From positions 1 through 64,000 of the forward strand of contig NZ_JBAHUQ010000034.1 of NCBI RefSeq assembly GCF_036689865.1: DNA of 64,000 nucleotides, given 5' to 3'. A program made the translations under genes and the position numbers. The DNA comes from Magnetococcus sp. PR-3 (GTDB lineage: Bacteria; Pseudomonadota; Magnetococcia; Magnetococcales; Magnetococcaceae). Under the pieces are notes generated by a model that was not told where the DNA came from, did no database searches, and saw only the letters and a list, made by a program, of their open reading frames with translations. This document shows, one piece after another, positions 17,614 through 27,419 of this stretch. Numbering within the stretch: position 1 is the first letter of the stretch; each line of letters starts with the position of its first letter.

Positions 17614-18464
17614 GCTTGTGTCTGCCCCTGGGGACGTAGGGATTCAGGATAGCAACCCAGTACCTTCATGCTATGGGTATAGAACTCCAACTCTTCCAAA
17701 GCTTGCTGGGCATTGGGTTGATCCAGGCGTCCCTGAAAGTCCAGATAGAAGTGGTAGCTCCAATCCCGTCCCGCCACCGGACGGGATTCCAAACGGGTCA
17801 GGTTAATCCCATTCGTGGCAAACCCGCCCAGGCATTTATACAGTGCAGCCGGTATATGGCGTACTTCAAACAGCAAGCTGGTTTTGCACCCAACTTCGGG
17901 CATGGGGATGATGCCATCTTTGGCGATCACTAAAAACCGTGTGGTATTGTTGGCGCTATCCTGGATCTCTTCGGCTAGAATATCCAGATCATAGAGCTCT
18001 GCCGCCAGTGCGGATGCAATGGCGGCTTCCCCTTCCCGTTTCTCTTCTTGGAGCGAAGCGGCGGCCCCAGCGGTATCGTAAACCGCCATGCGTGTCCACC
18101 CCTGTTTTTTAAGAAAAGTGTGGCATTGAGCCAGAGCCTGTGGGTGTGAATAGACCGTTTTAACTTGGTCGATAGAGGCACCACGGTGCGCCATTAGGCA
18201 GTGGCGAACCCGCTGGTAATGTTCACCGATGATATGAAGGTTATGTACAGCCAGCAGGTCGTAGCTATCACTTACAACACCAGCCATGCTGTTTTCAACC
18301 GGTAACATACCAAGTTCGGCATCCCCTTGCTCCACGGCAATAAAGACATCTTCAAATGTCTTATACGGACGGGATTCATAACCAGGGAGTTTCTCCCGGC
18401 AGGCCTGTTCACTATAGGCGCCGTGGGCACCCTGAAAGGCCACGATTTTTGAGGGGTGATTCAT
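17610..18464 (-). CDS. pheA: Prephenate dehydratase
   Basis: This enzyme turns prephenate into phenylpyruvate for phenylalanine synthesis. The 284-residue protein is the stand-alone form, without a chorismate mutase domain. It opens with the catalytic-domain motif VAFQGAHGAYSE, has NNTTRFLVI with the essential Thr-Arg-Phe, and ends in an ACT regulatory domain with the phenylalanine-binding ESRP (RLESRPVAGRDW). I chose the ATG at 18464; a GTG at 18503 has no ribosome-binding site and adds a non-conserved tail. It is the first gene of the pheA-lgt-uvrC-pgsA run. Confidence 0.92.
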   Translation of the reverse strand: MNHPSKIVAFQGAHGAYSEQACREKLPGYESRPYKTFEDVFIAVEQGDAELGMLPVENSMAGVVSDSYDLLAVHNLHIIGEHYQRVRHCLMAHRGASIDQVKTVYSHPQALAQCHTFLKKQGWTRMAVYDTAGAAASLQEEKREGEAAIASALAAELYDLDILAEEIQDSANNTTRFLVIAKDGIIPMPEVGCKTSLLFEVRHIPAALYKCLGGFATNGINLTRLESRPVAGRDWSYHFYLDFQGRLDQPNAQQALEELEFYTHSMKVLGCYPESLRPQGQTQA

Positions 18465-18605
18465 GGTTATCCGATTTCTATTTAAGCGTTGAGCATGGCT
18501 CACCGGTGTACATGGAAGCGAAACCCGCTTATTCTACGGCACGGCACCTCAGGAATAAACCACCCATGTGCGGTGCCCCCGGTTTTTTGAGTGAGGTGAG
18601 GTTGC

Positions 18606-19367
18606 ATGAGCGTGCTAAGTGTGGTTCCAGCCACGGAATCTCAAATCCAGCAAGCCACAGCGCTGGCCCAGCAGTATGGCTGGCCCCTGTTAGGGGTGGG
18701 TGCCCCCTGCCCGACCCCTTTGCTTTTATGGGTTGGCCGTGATGGCTACGCCCTAAAAAGCGGTGATCAAAAGCGGCAAAATCCCATTACCGCCAAGTTG
18801 ACAGCAGGAGCGATTCCCCCCTCCGGGCCAGAGAGTTGGGTTCGGGGGCAACCATTGGCACGAGCCGTGGGGATTAAGGGGTCTAACCTACCTAGCGTGC
18901 TGGATGCAACGGCAGGTTTGGGTGGGGATGGTTGGCTAATGGCCAGAATGGGGTGTGAGGTTATCTTGGCTGAGCGGGTTGCGTTGATGGCCCTTTTATT
19001 GTCGGATGGTTTGCAGCAGGCCAAACGTGACCCTGAACGTCACGATGTCGCTCAACGCCTGACCCTACATACCAACGATGCTCGCCAGGTTATGCAAACC
19101 CTGCCTGACCCAGTTGAGGTCATCTATCTCGATCCCATGTTTCCCCATGAAGGCAAAGGTTCCCTACCCCGCAAAGCCATGGTCGCGTTACGACAACTGG
19201 CAGGGGATGACCAGGATTTGCCTGAACTGTTTGATCAGGCGATGGCAACCGCACAGCGACGGGTGGTCTTAAAGCGTCCCTTAAAAGCCCCCTTGTTAAC
19301 ACAGGCCAAACCTAATTTTCAGCTTAAGGGTCGTAGTACCCGCTTTGATGTCTACACAACCGGTTAA
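18606..19367 (+). CDS. rsmJ: 16S rRNA (guanine-1516-N2)-methyltransferase
   Basis: RsmJ methylates G1516 of 16S rRNA using SAM. The 253-residue protein has the SAM-binding motif DATAGLGGDGWLMA, the acidic loop AERVALM and the family-specific active-site block YLDPMFPHEGKGS, and ends in GRSTRFDVYTTG. It lies 2 bases upstream of hrpA on the same strand, so the two are a tight operon, transcribed away from pheA. Confidence 0.9.
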   Translation: MSVLSVVPATESQIQQATALAQQYGWPLLGVGAPCPTPLLLWVGRDGYALKSGDQKRQNPITAKLTAGAIPPSGPESWVRGQPLARAVGIKGSNLPSVLDATAGLGGDGWLMARMGCEVILAERVALMALLLSDGLQQAKRDPERHDVAQRLTLHTNDARQVMQTLPDPVEVIYLDPMFPHEGKGSLPRKAMVALRQLAGDDQDLPELFDQAMATAQRRVVLKRPLKAPLLTQAKPNFQLKGRSTRFDVYTTG

Positions 19368-19369
19368 TT

Positions 19370-22300
19370 ATGGATAACAATCAAATTCGCCAGCAACTCC
19401 AAGCCTGGGAGCAGCAGTTACCCTTGACCATGATCCGTCATCGTCATGGCTTGCGACGGGCTCTGGGTGATCTTAAGCAGAGTCTACGGCGAGGGTCGCA
19501 GAAAACCGTACAAAAAAAACAGCGCTCGCCACAGGACCCTCAACAGGTTCTGGGTAAGCTACGGGCTCGCATGGAAGCAACCCTTGCTGAAGTGGAAGCC
19601 CGTAAAGGCCAGCTGCCCACATTGGATTATCCCGAACAGCTCCCCATCAGTGCTAAAAGAGCGGTTATTAAGCAGGCTATTGAGGATAATCAAATTGTTG
19701 TGCTCAGTGGAGAAACGGGGTCAGGAAAAACCACGCAGCTACCCAAAATTTGTCTCGAGTTGGGGCTTGGGCGTCACGGTTATGTGGGCGTTACCCAACC
19801 GAGACGTATTGCGGCATCGGGCATTGCGCAGTTTTTAGCGTCAGACTTATCATCCCCATTGGGTGAAAAAGTGGGGTACAAGGTCCGCTTTCATGATCGG
19901 GTTGGGGAGCATGCTCTGGTTAAGGTACTGACCGATGGTATGTTGCTGGCTGAAACCCAGCAGGATCGATACCTGAACCGTTATGAGGCCATTATTATTG
20001 ATGAAGCCCATGAACGCAGCCTGAATATTGACTTTCTTCTGGGGTTTTTAAAAGGAATTTGCACCCGTCGCAAAGATCTTAAACTGATCATCAGTTCAGC
20101 CACATTGGATACGGAAAAGTTTGCGGCACATTTTAATCAAGCCCCCATTGTTGAAGTGTCAGGTCGCACCTATCCTGTAGAGGTTCGCTATAATCCGCTG
20201 GATGATAAGACCGAAAGTGATAGCGAGGCCCGCAACGACGGTATTCTATTTGCCGTTGAAGAGCTGTTTGAGGATATGCCTAATGGGGATGTTTTGGTTT
20301 TCTTGCCCGGGGAGCGAGAGATTAAAGAGGCGGCTGAAGCGCTACGCAAACACCACCCCCCCCATGTAGAAATTGTGCCCCTGTATGCCCGTCTTTCCTC
20401 AAAAGAGCAGCAGCGCATTTTTAACCCTGGCTCTCGACGTCGTATTATTCTCTCAACCAACGTCGCAGAAACATCTCTTACGGTTCCTCGTATTCATGGT
20501 GTGATTGATACCGGCTTGGCACGTATGAGCCGTTTTAGTACCCGGACTCAAGTTCAACGGTTACCCATTGAACGCATTGCACAAGCATCAGCCAATCAAC
20601 GCAAAGGGCGCTGTGGACGCCTAGGGCCCGGTATCTGTATTCGGCTGTTTGAAGAGGAGGATTTCCAACAGCGCCCCCTCTTTACAGATCCAGAAGTTCT
20701 ACGGACCTCATTAGCCTCTGTTATTTTAACCATGAAGGCATTAAAGCTGGGCGATCCTCAAAAATTTCCCTTCATTGATGCCCCCAAGCCCACCGCCATC
20801 CGTGAGGGTATACGGTTACTTAAAGAGTTGGATGCGTTAGATGACAACGAAAATCTAACGGATATCGGCCGTAAACTGGCCAAGTTGCCGTTGGACCCCC
20901 GTTTGGGTCGAATAATTTTGGCAGGTGACCGTTTTAAATGTTTGCAAGAGATCACCATCTTAGCCGCTGCTCTGAGTACGCAAGATCCCCGGGAGTTTCC
21001 GGAGGCTGAAAAAGGTCGTGCCAAAGAGCACCATGCTCGCTTTAGTGAACCTAAATCAGAGTTTATCAGCCGGTTGAAGCTGTGGCGTCACATTGAGACC
21101 ATGTCTGAGCAGGCCCGTTCAAAAACTCAGTTTAGAAAATCTCTAAAAAAGCAGTATCTCAACCCTCTGAGAATTCGTGAGTGGCAAGATGTGGCCCACC
21201 AGTTAAACCGTACTCTTAAAGAGTTGGGCTTAAAGCCAAATCAGGCACCTGCTGAATATGCTGCCATCCATAAATCTCTTCTGGCTGGATTACTGGGTAA
21301 TTTGGGCATGAAGGGGGAGAAACATCAATATGATGGCGTACGAGGACTCTCTTTCCATATTTTTCCTGGATCTGATCTGTTTGGAAAAAGCCCCAAGTGG
21401 GTTGTTGCGGCAGAACTGGTTGAGACCAGTAAGCTCTATGCCCGGCTCCTAGCGAAAGTAGAACCGGAGTGGGTGGAGGAAGTCGCCCCACATTTGGTCA
21501 AAAAACACCCCTTCGATCCCCATTGGGAGAAGCGTGCCGGCCAAACCATGGTCTATGAGCGGGTCACTCTGTTTGGCCTGACTTTAATTCCCAAACGTTC
21601 GGTCCCCTATGCTCCCATAGCTCCGGCGGATGCCCGTGCCATGTTTATTCATAACGCATTGGTTGCCGGAGATCTGCGTAGTAATGCCCCTTTTCATCAA
21701 CATAACCGTGCGTTGATTGAAGAGGCTGAAGGTTTAGAGCATCGCACCCGTGAGCGGGGCTATTTGGCCGATGATGAAGCACTGTTCGCGTTTTTTGACG
21801 AAGCCCTGCCCGGTGATGTCCATGACTTGAACGCTCTGGATCGATGGCGTAGAAGGGCCGAACGCAATAATCCTAAACGACTGTTTTTGCCTCGTGATGT
21901 GGTGTTTCCGCAAGGAAAAGTGCTGGAAGATGAGCAGTTCCCTGGCCATATCACCATACGCGGCCATGAACTGGCTTTGATCTATCAGTTTAATCCGGGT
22001 CAGGGCAACGATGGGGTAACTGTTGTGATCCCCCTACCCGTTCTAAACCAATTTAGAGAGTCTGATTTTCAATGGTTGGTGCCTGGATTATTGGAAGAAA
22101 AAATTGTTGGGCTGTTAAAAATACTGCCTAAGCGCTACCGCAAACATTTGGTTCCACTACCTCAATCAGCCAAATGGTGTGCAGAGCAGCTCACCTTTAA
22201 TGAAGGTACCCTTACCGCTGTACTGGCTCGCCTTATAGAAAAGAAGGTTGGTGGAGAGATTTTGTCAGACACATGGCAATGGGAGAGTCTGCCTGACCAT

Positions 22301-23320
22301 TTACGTATGAATTTTCGTATTGTAGATGACAGCAACCGTAAGGTGATTGCCCAGGGACGAGATCTTAAAGGTTTACAACAAGCGCATGGGGGGGATGCCC
22401 AGGATCGTTTTGCTTCCTTACCCAAATCTGAGTATGAAAAAACAGGGTTACTTAACTGGAACTTTGGCCAGCTGGCTGAAAAGGTTGCTTTACGTACCGA
22501 ACGCAACCGACCGGTGACCTGTTACCCTGCCCTTCGGGATGATGGTGGGTCGATTGGTATTGAGATGGTAGAAACTCAGGAGGCCGCTTTTCGTATGCAT
22601 CATGATGGTGTGCGTCGACTGCTGCTCTTACAAATGCACCAGCAGGTGAAAATGGTCCAAAAAAATCCTCCCATCTCCCGTGAAGCTCTCGTGCACTACA
22701 CCCATTTAGAACGTAAAGAGGTCCTGGCTAAATCCATGTTACATGCTGCGGCAGATCGTGTGTTTTTTGAAGACCAGGATATTTTGCCAGAGATGGTACG
22801 TAACCAAGCTGATTTTATGTTTATTTTAGAAAAAGGTCGGGCACATTTAATACCGGAAGTCGAACGCATGGGGAAACTTCTGGATGAAACCTTTAGACAC
22901 TACGGGGCCCTACGTAAAGCTTTTAAAAAACCGATGTATCCGCCGCAACAGAAAATCGCTAAGGATATTGAGGCGCATATGACCGCATTAATGAGTCATG
23001 GCTTTCTACGTCGTACCCCTCCTCAGTGGCTCACCCACTTCCCCCGTTACTTCAAGGCAATGCAGTTACGGCTGGAACGTGCACGGCACAACAGTGGCAA
23101 AGATCTAGAGCGTCAAACCGCCTATGCTGTGTGGCAGCAAAAATATGATCGGTTAATGCTTAAATATGCTGAGGAACCCCATCTACCTGAAGCTCTGATC
23201 CATTTACGCTGGGCTTTGGAGGAGTATCGGGTATCCCTCTTTGCGCAAGATTTAAAAACAGCGATTCCTGTCTCTAGCAAGCGTATGGAAGGCTACTATC
23301 AAGATGTCCCCCCTAAATAA
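19370..23320 (+). CDS. hrpA: ATP-dependent RNA helicase HrpA
   Basis: HrpA is a DEAH-box helicase involved in mRNA processing and in rescuing stalled ribosomes. The 1316-residue protein (1300 in E. coli) has motif I SGETGSGKTTQLPK, motif II DEAHERSLN, motif III SSATLD, motif VI QRKGRCGR, then the HA2 and OB-fold regions and the long DUF3418 C-terminus specific to HrpA. Full length with no frameshift. Confidence 0.96.
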   Translation: MDNNQIRQQLQAWEQQLPLTMIRHRHGLRRALGDLKQSLRRGSQKTVQKKQRSPQDPQQVLGKLRARMEATLAEVEARKGQLPTLDYPEQLPISAKRAVIKQAIEDNQIVVLSGETGSGKTTQLPKICLELGLGRHGYVGVTQPRRIAASGIAQFLASDLSSPLGEKVGYKVRFHDRVGEHALVKVLTDGMLLAETQQDRYLNRYEAIIIDEAHERSLNIDFLLGFLKGICTRRKDLKLIISSATLDTEKFAAHFNQAPIVEVSGRTYPVEVRYNPLDDKTESDSEARNDGILFAVEELFEDMPNGDVLVFLPGEREIKEAAEALRKHHPPHVEIVPLYARLSSKEQQRIFNPGSRRRIILSTNVAETSLTVPRIHGVIDTGLARMSRFSTRTQVQRLPIERIAQASANQRKGRCGRLGPGICIRLFEEEDFQQRPLFTDPEVLRTSLASVILTMKALKLGDPQKFPFIDAPKPTAIREGIRLLKELDALDDNENLTDIGRKLAKLPLDPRLGRIILAGDRFKCLQEITILAAALSTQDPREFPEAEKGRAKEHHARFSEPKSEFISRLKLWRHIETMSEQARSKTQFRKSLKKQYLNPLRIREWQDVAHQLNRTLKELGLKPNQAPAEYAAIHKSLLAGLLGNLGMKGEKHQYDGVRGLSFHIFPGSDLFGKSPKWVVAAELVETSKLYARLLAKVEPEWVEEVAPHLVKKHPFDPHWEKRAGQTMVYERVTLFGLTLIPKRSVPYAPIAPADARAMFIHNALVAGDLRSNAPFHQHNRALIEEAEGLEHRTRERGYLADDEALFAFFDEALPGDVHDLNALDRWRRRAERNNPKRLFLPRDVVFPQGKVLEDEQFPGHITIRGHELALIYQFNPGQGNDGVTVVIPLPVLNQFRESDFQWLVPGLLEEKIVGLLKILPKRYRKHLVPLPQSAKWCAEQLTFNEGTLTAVLARLIEKKVGGEILSDTWQWESLPDHLRMNFRIVDDSNRKVIAQGRDLKGLQQAHGGDAQDRFASLPKSEYEKTGLLNWNFGQLAEKVALRTERNRPVTCYPALRDDGGSIGIEMVETQEAAFRMHHDGVRRLLLLQMHQQVKMVQKNPPISREALVHYTHLERKEVLAKSMLHAAADRVFFEDQDILPEMVRNQADFMFILEKGRAHLIPEVERMGKLLDETFRHYGALRKAFKKPMYPPQQKIAKDIEAHMTALMSHGFLRRTPPQWLTHFPRYFKAMQLRLERARHNSGKDLERQTAYAVWQQKYDRLMLKYAEEPHLPEALIHLRWALEEYRVSLFAQDLKTAIPVSSKRMEGYYQDVPPK

Positions 23321-23333
23321 AGAGAAAAAAACC

Positions 23334-23639
23334 ATGACTTTTCATCAAAAAGGGGCTGTCATCACTTTTTTTCAGCTCTACCTTATTCATATGACGATTT
23401 TTTTGCTGTTATTACTGGGCATGATTATCAGTGAAAAGCTGTTTGGATCCCTTGTTATGTGGACACCATTGGTGCTCTACACCCTGCTTTTTGGTCTTTT
23501 CCAATTGGCCTATGTTGTTCCGTGGTGGGTTGGGTTATATCGCCGAGGGTTCAAACAGGCCCAGTGGGGATTGGGCATTGGGATGTTAAGCAGTATGCTT
23601 CTTAGTTTTTTTATCGCGATCAACGTGCATATTGGTTAG
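23334..23639 (+). CDS. Small three-helix membrane protein, unknown function
   Basis: This 101-residue protein has three predicted membrane segments, at about 8-34, 43-68 and 75-98, with short loops. It carries no recognised motif. I chose the ATG at 23334, which lies 13 bases after the hrpA stop and follows AAAGAGA; an in-frame ATG at 23304 lies inside hrpA. It ends the rsmJ-hrpA operon and is followed by a strong terminator. Confidence 0.65.
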   Translation: MTFHQKGAVITFFQLYLIHMTIFLLLLLGMIISEKLFGSLVMWTPLVLYTLLFGLFQLAYVVPWWVGLYRRGFKQAQWGLGIGMLSSMLLSFFIAINVHIG

Positions 23640-23680
23640 AACGATCAAGACAAAGAACAGGTTCCTCCTCGACTCGACAT

Positions 23681-23711
23681 AAAAAAGGCACTCCAAAGGA
23701 GTGCCTTTTTA
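23681..23711. terminator. Bidirectional Rho-independent terminator
   Basis: GGCACTCC (23687-23694) and GGAGTGCC (23698-23705) form an 8-bp stem with an AAA loop, flanked by AAAAAA and TTTTT. It separates the rsmJ-hrpA operon from the convergent trxA gene and works in both directions. Confidence 0.92.
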
Positions 23712-23736
23712 TATTCAGCCAAGCAAAGAGAGAATC

Positions 23737-24108
23737 TTAGCTTTCCGTCTCTTGTGCATTAGCAATCTCTTTACGTACTTCATCCATATCCAGATCTTTG
23801 GCTTTAGCAATCAGTTCAACCAAAGCCTGCTCTGGCAGCATACCGGGCTGAGAGAAGATAATAACATTCTCACGGAAGATCATCAGCGTGGGGATGGAGC
23901 GGATTTGAAACTCCATGGCCAGTTCACGCTGTTCATCGGTATTGACTTTGGCAAATACCACATCAGGGTTAGCTTCAGAAACCTTTTCGAAGATCGGAGC
24001 AAATGCCTTACACGGCCCACACCAGGATGCCCAAAAATCTACAATGACGATGTTATCGCCGGTGATGGTTTCCTGAAAGTTCTCTTTGGTTAAATCAATG
24101 GCTGCCAC
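23737..24108 (-). CDS. trxA: Thioredoxin
   Basis: Thioredoxin is a general cytoplasmic disulfide reductase. The 123-residue protein has the active site WASWCGPCKAF and the cis-proline loop RSIPTLMIF. It is about 15 residues longer than E. coli TrxA because of an acidic, charged C-terminal helix (KDLDMDEVRKEIANAQETES). The start is a GTG with AGGAGC about 7 bases upstream. It is monocistronic, with a terminator after it and 205 bases of non-coding sequence before it. Confidence 0.94.
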   Translation of the reverse strand: MAAIDLTKENFQETITGDNIVIVDFWASWCGPCKAFAPIFEKVSEANPDVVFAKVNTDEQRELAMEFQIRSIPTLMIFRENVIIFSQPGMLPEQALVELIAKAKDLDMDEVRKEIANAQETES

Positions 24109-24313
24109 AGTCTGCTCCTAGAAGTATCTAAAGCCCTACACCCCAAGTCATAAGGCTAAACCGTAAAAAAACACGCTGGCTACACACCCTTTAATAGGGG
24201 GGCAACGAAGACCCATTTAAACATATTCTAATATTGATTGAAACAGCTCTGTAACAGATACCGACGATTCTTCTATTTTAAGCCCCTTATGGGGTCGTTT
24301 TAGCGCGACAGAG

Positions 24314-25483
24314 CTAGCTTTTGCCGGGCTGATAACCCACATGTTTTAAAATAAAGTCGGCGACTACATCCGCAGCACTATGCTGAGGCGGCATCAAGCT
24401 TTGTTTAACCATCTTCAGCGCATCACGCATGGCCATTGCCTCTTGCGGTCTGGCCAAAATCTGTAATAAATCTTCAGAAAGCTGCTCAGGATTCGCCTCT
24501 TTTTGAATGCGTTCAGGTACCACAGCTTGGTGAGATATTAAATTTGGTAGTGAGATATAGTTGCTCTTGATCAGTTGTTTACCAATCTGATAAGTCAAAC
24601 TATTTACCTTGTAAGCTACGACCATGGGGACACCAATTAATGCGGCTTCCAATGTCGCTGTACCTGAGGCAACCAAGAGTGCATCTGATGCGGCCAACCA
24701 GTCATAGGCATTACCATGTCGGACAATCACAGGAAGATTGCGAAGATCATCCGGCCAACAATCATGCATTTGTTGATCTGTTACGGTCTCTGCTTGGATC
24801 AAAACAAAAGAGATGTTGGTGCGTTTTTTCCACATACGGTCAGCCGTACGTAAAAAAGGTTCTAACAGACGTTGTATCTCACTGCGTCTGGAGCCAGGCA
24901 TAATGGCGACCAGTTGCCCCGTCTCTGGCACCCCTAAAATCTGTCTGGCTTCTGATCGGCTACGACTGGGGACCGCTTCATGAACCAAAGGGTGACCGAC
25001 AAAATGGGCGTTCAGTGAGGTTTCTTTATAATAGTCCGGTTCAAAAGGTAGCAGGCACAATAGAAGATCCAGATAACGGCCAATGCTCTTGGCCCGTCCA
25101 GAGCGCCATGCCCAGACTTGAGGACTCACATAATGCACCGTTGGAATACCCAAAGCTTTAGCTTTTTTAGCCATGCGCAAGCTAAAATCAGGAAGGTCAA
25201 CCGTGATGAGAAGATCTGGAGGGTCAGTCTTTAGACGACGGAGAAATGTCTTAAAAATGGTGCGGATCCGTGGAAAACGGTTGAGAACTTCAACCACACC
25301 GATAATAGACAGCTCCTCAGCATCGGCCATGGAATCTAACCCCATCGCTTTCATGCGGGGTCCGCCAATACCATAGATATCAATTTGCGGAAAACGTCGC
25401 TGTAAGCCTTCTAGCAGAGAAGCCGCCAGCAGATCTCCAGATGCCTCTCCCGTGACTATGGCAATACGAAGTGGGCGGCCCAT
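24314..25483 (-). CDS. lpxB: Lipid-A-disaccharide synthase
   Basis: LpxB joins UDP-diacylglucosamine and lipid X to make the lipid A disaccharide at the inner membrane. The 389-residue GT19 glycosyltransferase has the N-terminal [16 protein letters not shown], the [11 protein letters not shown] motif and the MPGSRRSEI nucleotide-sugar motif. It is the last gene of the lipid A run. A short GGGG/CCCC hairpin follows at 24283-24294, too small to call a terminator with confidence. Confidence 0.94.
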   Translation of the reverse strand: MGRPLRIAIVTGEASGDLLAASLLEGLQRRFPQIDIYGIGGPRMKAMGLDSMADAEELSIIGVVEVLNRFPRIRTIFKTFLRRLKTDPPDLLITVDLPDFSLRMAKKAKALGIPTVHYVSPQVWAWRSGRAKSIGRYLDLLLCLLPFEPDYYKETSLNAHFVGHPLVHEAVPSRSRSEARQILGVPETGQLVAIMPGSRRSEIQRLLEPFLRTADRMWKKRTNISFVLIQAETVTDQQMHDCWPDDLRNLPVIVRHGNAYDWLAASDALLVASGTATLEAALIGVPMVVAYKVNSLTYQIGKQLIKSNYISLPNLISHQAVVPERIQKEANPEQLSEDLLQILARPQEAMAMRDALKMVKQSLMPPQHSAADVVADFILKHVGYQPGKS

Positions 25484-25513
25484 GATATCCCCTACTGGTA
25501 TGTGATCGTGAAA

Positions 25514-26509
25514 TCAGATGTTTTCACGACGACCAAAAATACTCTGTCGAATACGCTCTACGACCTCAAGCGCCTTGCGTCCATCGCGGCCACTGACCAG
25601 CGGTTCTTCGCCTGAAGATACGGCATCACAAAAGGCCTTAACCTCTGCCTCCAAGGTATCATAATCCTGAATGGCCAATTGCTCTTCGCTCATGGCTGGT
25701 ACTTCAATACCATCCATCTCCATGGTGCCTTCACTGCGTTTGGAAATTCGAATACCCTTGGTGATAAAGTCGAGCTTAATGTAGGCATCATCCTGGAAAA
25801 GACGGATTTGACGGGTGGCGTTACGAGCCACCCGAGAAGCTGTAATATCCGCAATACAGCCATTGGCAAAGTGTAGACGTGCATTGGCCATATCGATATG
25901 GCTGGTCAACACGGGCTGACCAATGGCTTCCACAGACTCCACTTCTGAGTTGACGAAATTAAGAATAAGGTCAACATCATGGATCATTAAATCCAAAACC
26001 ACATCAACATCTAAAGCCCGGGATTTAAAGGGAGCCAAACGTTGTGCCTGAATAAATGTGGGGGGCTCATGCAGCAGTCCACTCTCTTTTAGAGCGACAA
26101 CGGCAGGATGAAAGCGTTTGAGATGCCCCACTTGAAGCACCATATTACGCTGTTCAGCCATGGTTACCAGTTCATCGGCTTCATCTAGCGTCACCGTAAT
26201 AGGCTTTTCTAGCAACACATGAACGCCCGCTTCCAAGCAGTGGCTGGCCACCATGTAGTGATATTGTGTGGGAACAACCACAGAAACCAAGTCGAGGTCT
26301 TTTAGAATATCGCGGTAGTCGGTATAAAAAGGAACATCAAGCTCCTCACCAACCATCTGAGCTCGCCCCGCATCACTATCCACCACAGCGGTAAGCTCAA
26401 CCCCCTCAATATTATTGAATTTCTGAGCATGAAAACGCCCCAGATAACCAACACCAATGACGCCAGCGCGTAGGGGGCGTCCTGCATAAGGTTTTATATC
26501 ATGGCTCAT
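25514..26509 (-). CDS. Gfo/Idh/MocA-family NAD(P)-dependent oxidoreductase
   Basis: This 331-residue protein has the N-terminal Rossmann motif GVIGVGYLGRFHAQKF and the catalytic-lysine motif LLEKPITVTLDEAD, followed by the alpha/beta C-terminal domain of the family. It lies between lpxI and lpxB and overlaps lpxI by 11 bases, which points to a role with UDP-sugars in lipid A synthesis. One known precedent is GnnA, which oxidises the 3-OH of UDP-GlcNAc before an aminotransferase (GnnB) makes the 3-amino sugar; no GnnB-like gene is in this window, so this is only a hypothesis. I chose the ATG at 26509 with AAGGGA upstream; the 15 codons before it lie in lpxI. Confidence 0.85.
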   Translation of the reverse strand: MSHDIKPYAGRPLRAGVIGVGYLGRFHAQKFNNIEGVELTAVVDSDAGRAQMVGEELDVPFYTDYRDILKDLDLVSVVVPTQYHYMVASHCLEAGVHVLLEKPITVTLDEADELVTMAEQRNMVLQVGHLKRFHPAVVALKESGLLHEPPTFIQAQRLAPFKSRALDVDVVLDLMIHDVDLILNFVNSEVESVEAIGQPVLTSHIDMANARLHFANGCIADITASRVARNATRQIRLFQDDAYIKLDFITKGIRISKRSEGTMEMDGIEVPAMSEEQLAIQDYDTLEAEVKAFCDAVSSGEEPLVSGRDGRKALEVVERIRQSIFGRRENI

Positions 26510-27419
26510 GACACAGCTTCCCTTCTTTATCTTCTGCCATTTGGGACGCTTCACATCCCATCAACACCACACCTAGACGATCTGCTTCAGCCACGGTTTC
26601 AATGAAGTCTACGATCATTGTGGCCCCTGCTTCAATGGCCAAACCGGTTAATCCCGCTTGGTGCAGGTTTTTGATGGTTGAAACCCCCACTGTTGGCATA
26701 TCCAGGCGTAGATCTTGTTGAGGTTTGCTCACCTTGACCAAGCATCCACCACCCCGGGTCAACTCCCCGGCCCGTTTTAACATGGCATCGGTACCTTCAA
26801 CGGCCTCAACGGCTAAAACCACTTTGTCTCTAACCACGACGCCCTGGCCAATATCCAAAGCACCGACGGCCTTGGCCATATTCCAGCCGAGCGTAAAGTC
26901 CGCTTGCAGGCTTTCATCTGGCTGGTAACTACCTAACACACCCGCCGGAGCCAGCAGTTCAGGGACCAGTTCATGGGCTCCACACACCGAAAAACCATAG
27001 CTTTCAAGAGTTTCAGCTATGGCTCTTAGTAGATGATCATCTTGCATGTGGCGCAGACGACTGGCAATTTTCAAGGCCAGCGTATCTGGGCGAATGTTCC
27101 AAATCTTTGTCTTGGTAATGCCACCAACCATGACAATATGTGTCACACCCTGAGCTTTAAAAAAACGTATAATCCGTTTAAATTGCCCCAAGCGTACCCA
27201 TAAAGTGGCATCGGCCAACTGTTCAAGCTCTGGCTCAGCTTCTCCCCGGTGGGCTGCGACCACCACACCACAGCTGTCAGTATGAGAACGGATTTTTTGA
27301 ATGACAAGAGAAGGAATTTGGCCATTTCCAGCAATAATCCCTACCCGCTTCCCACCCGGAGAAACCGGGAGGGAACGGTGGGAATGAAGCCTAAGCTTTA
27401 GCCCATGGATCAGCGGCAT
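26499..27419 (-). CDS. lpxI: UDP-2,3-diacylglucosamine pyrophosphatase LpxI
   Basis: LpxI hydrolyses UDP-2,3-diacylglucosamine to lipid X and UMP and replaces the unrelated LpxH of enteric bacteria. The 306-residue protein matches the DUF1009/LpxI family: N-terminal VGIIAGNGQIPSLV, the VMVGGITK segment, and a C-terminal domain with LAVEAVEGTDAML, DLPTVG-like DMPTVGVSTI and GLAIEAGATMIVD. The gene overlaps lpxA by 10 bases, supporting translational coupling. Confidence 0.93.
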   Translation of the reverse strand: MPLIHGLKLRLHSHRSLPVSPGGKRVGIIAGNGQIPSLVIQKIRSHTDSCGVVVAAHRGEAEPELEQLADATLWVRLGQFKRIIRFFKAQGVTHIVMVGGITKTKIWNIRPDTLALKIASRLRHMQDDHLLRAIAETLESYGFSVCGAHELVPELLAPAGVLGSYQPDESLQADFTLGWNMAKAVGALDIGQGVVVRDKVVLAVEAVEGTDAMLKRAGELTRGGGCLVKVSKPQQDLRLDMPTVGVSTIKNLHQAGLTGLAIEAGATMIVDFIETVAEADRLGVVLMGCEASQMAEDKEGKLCHEP

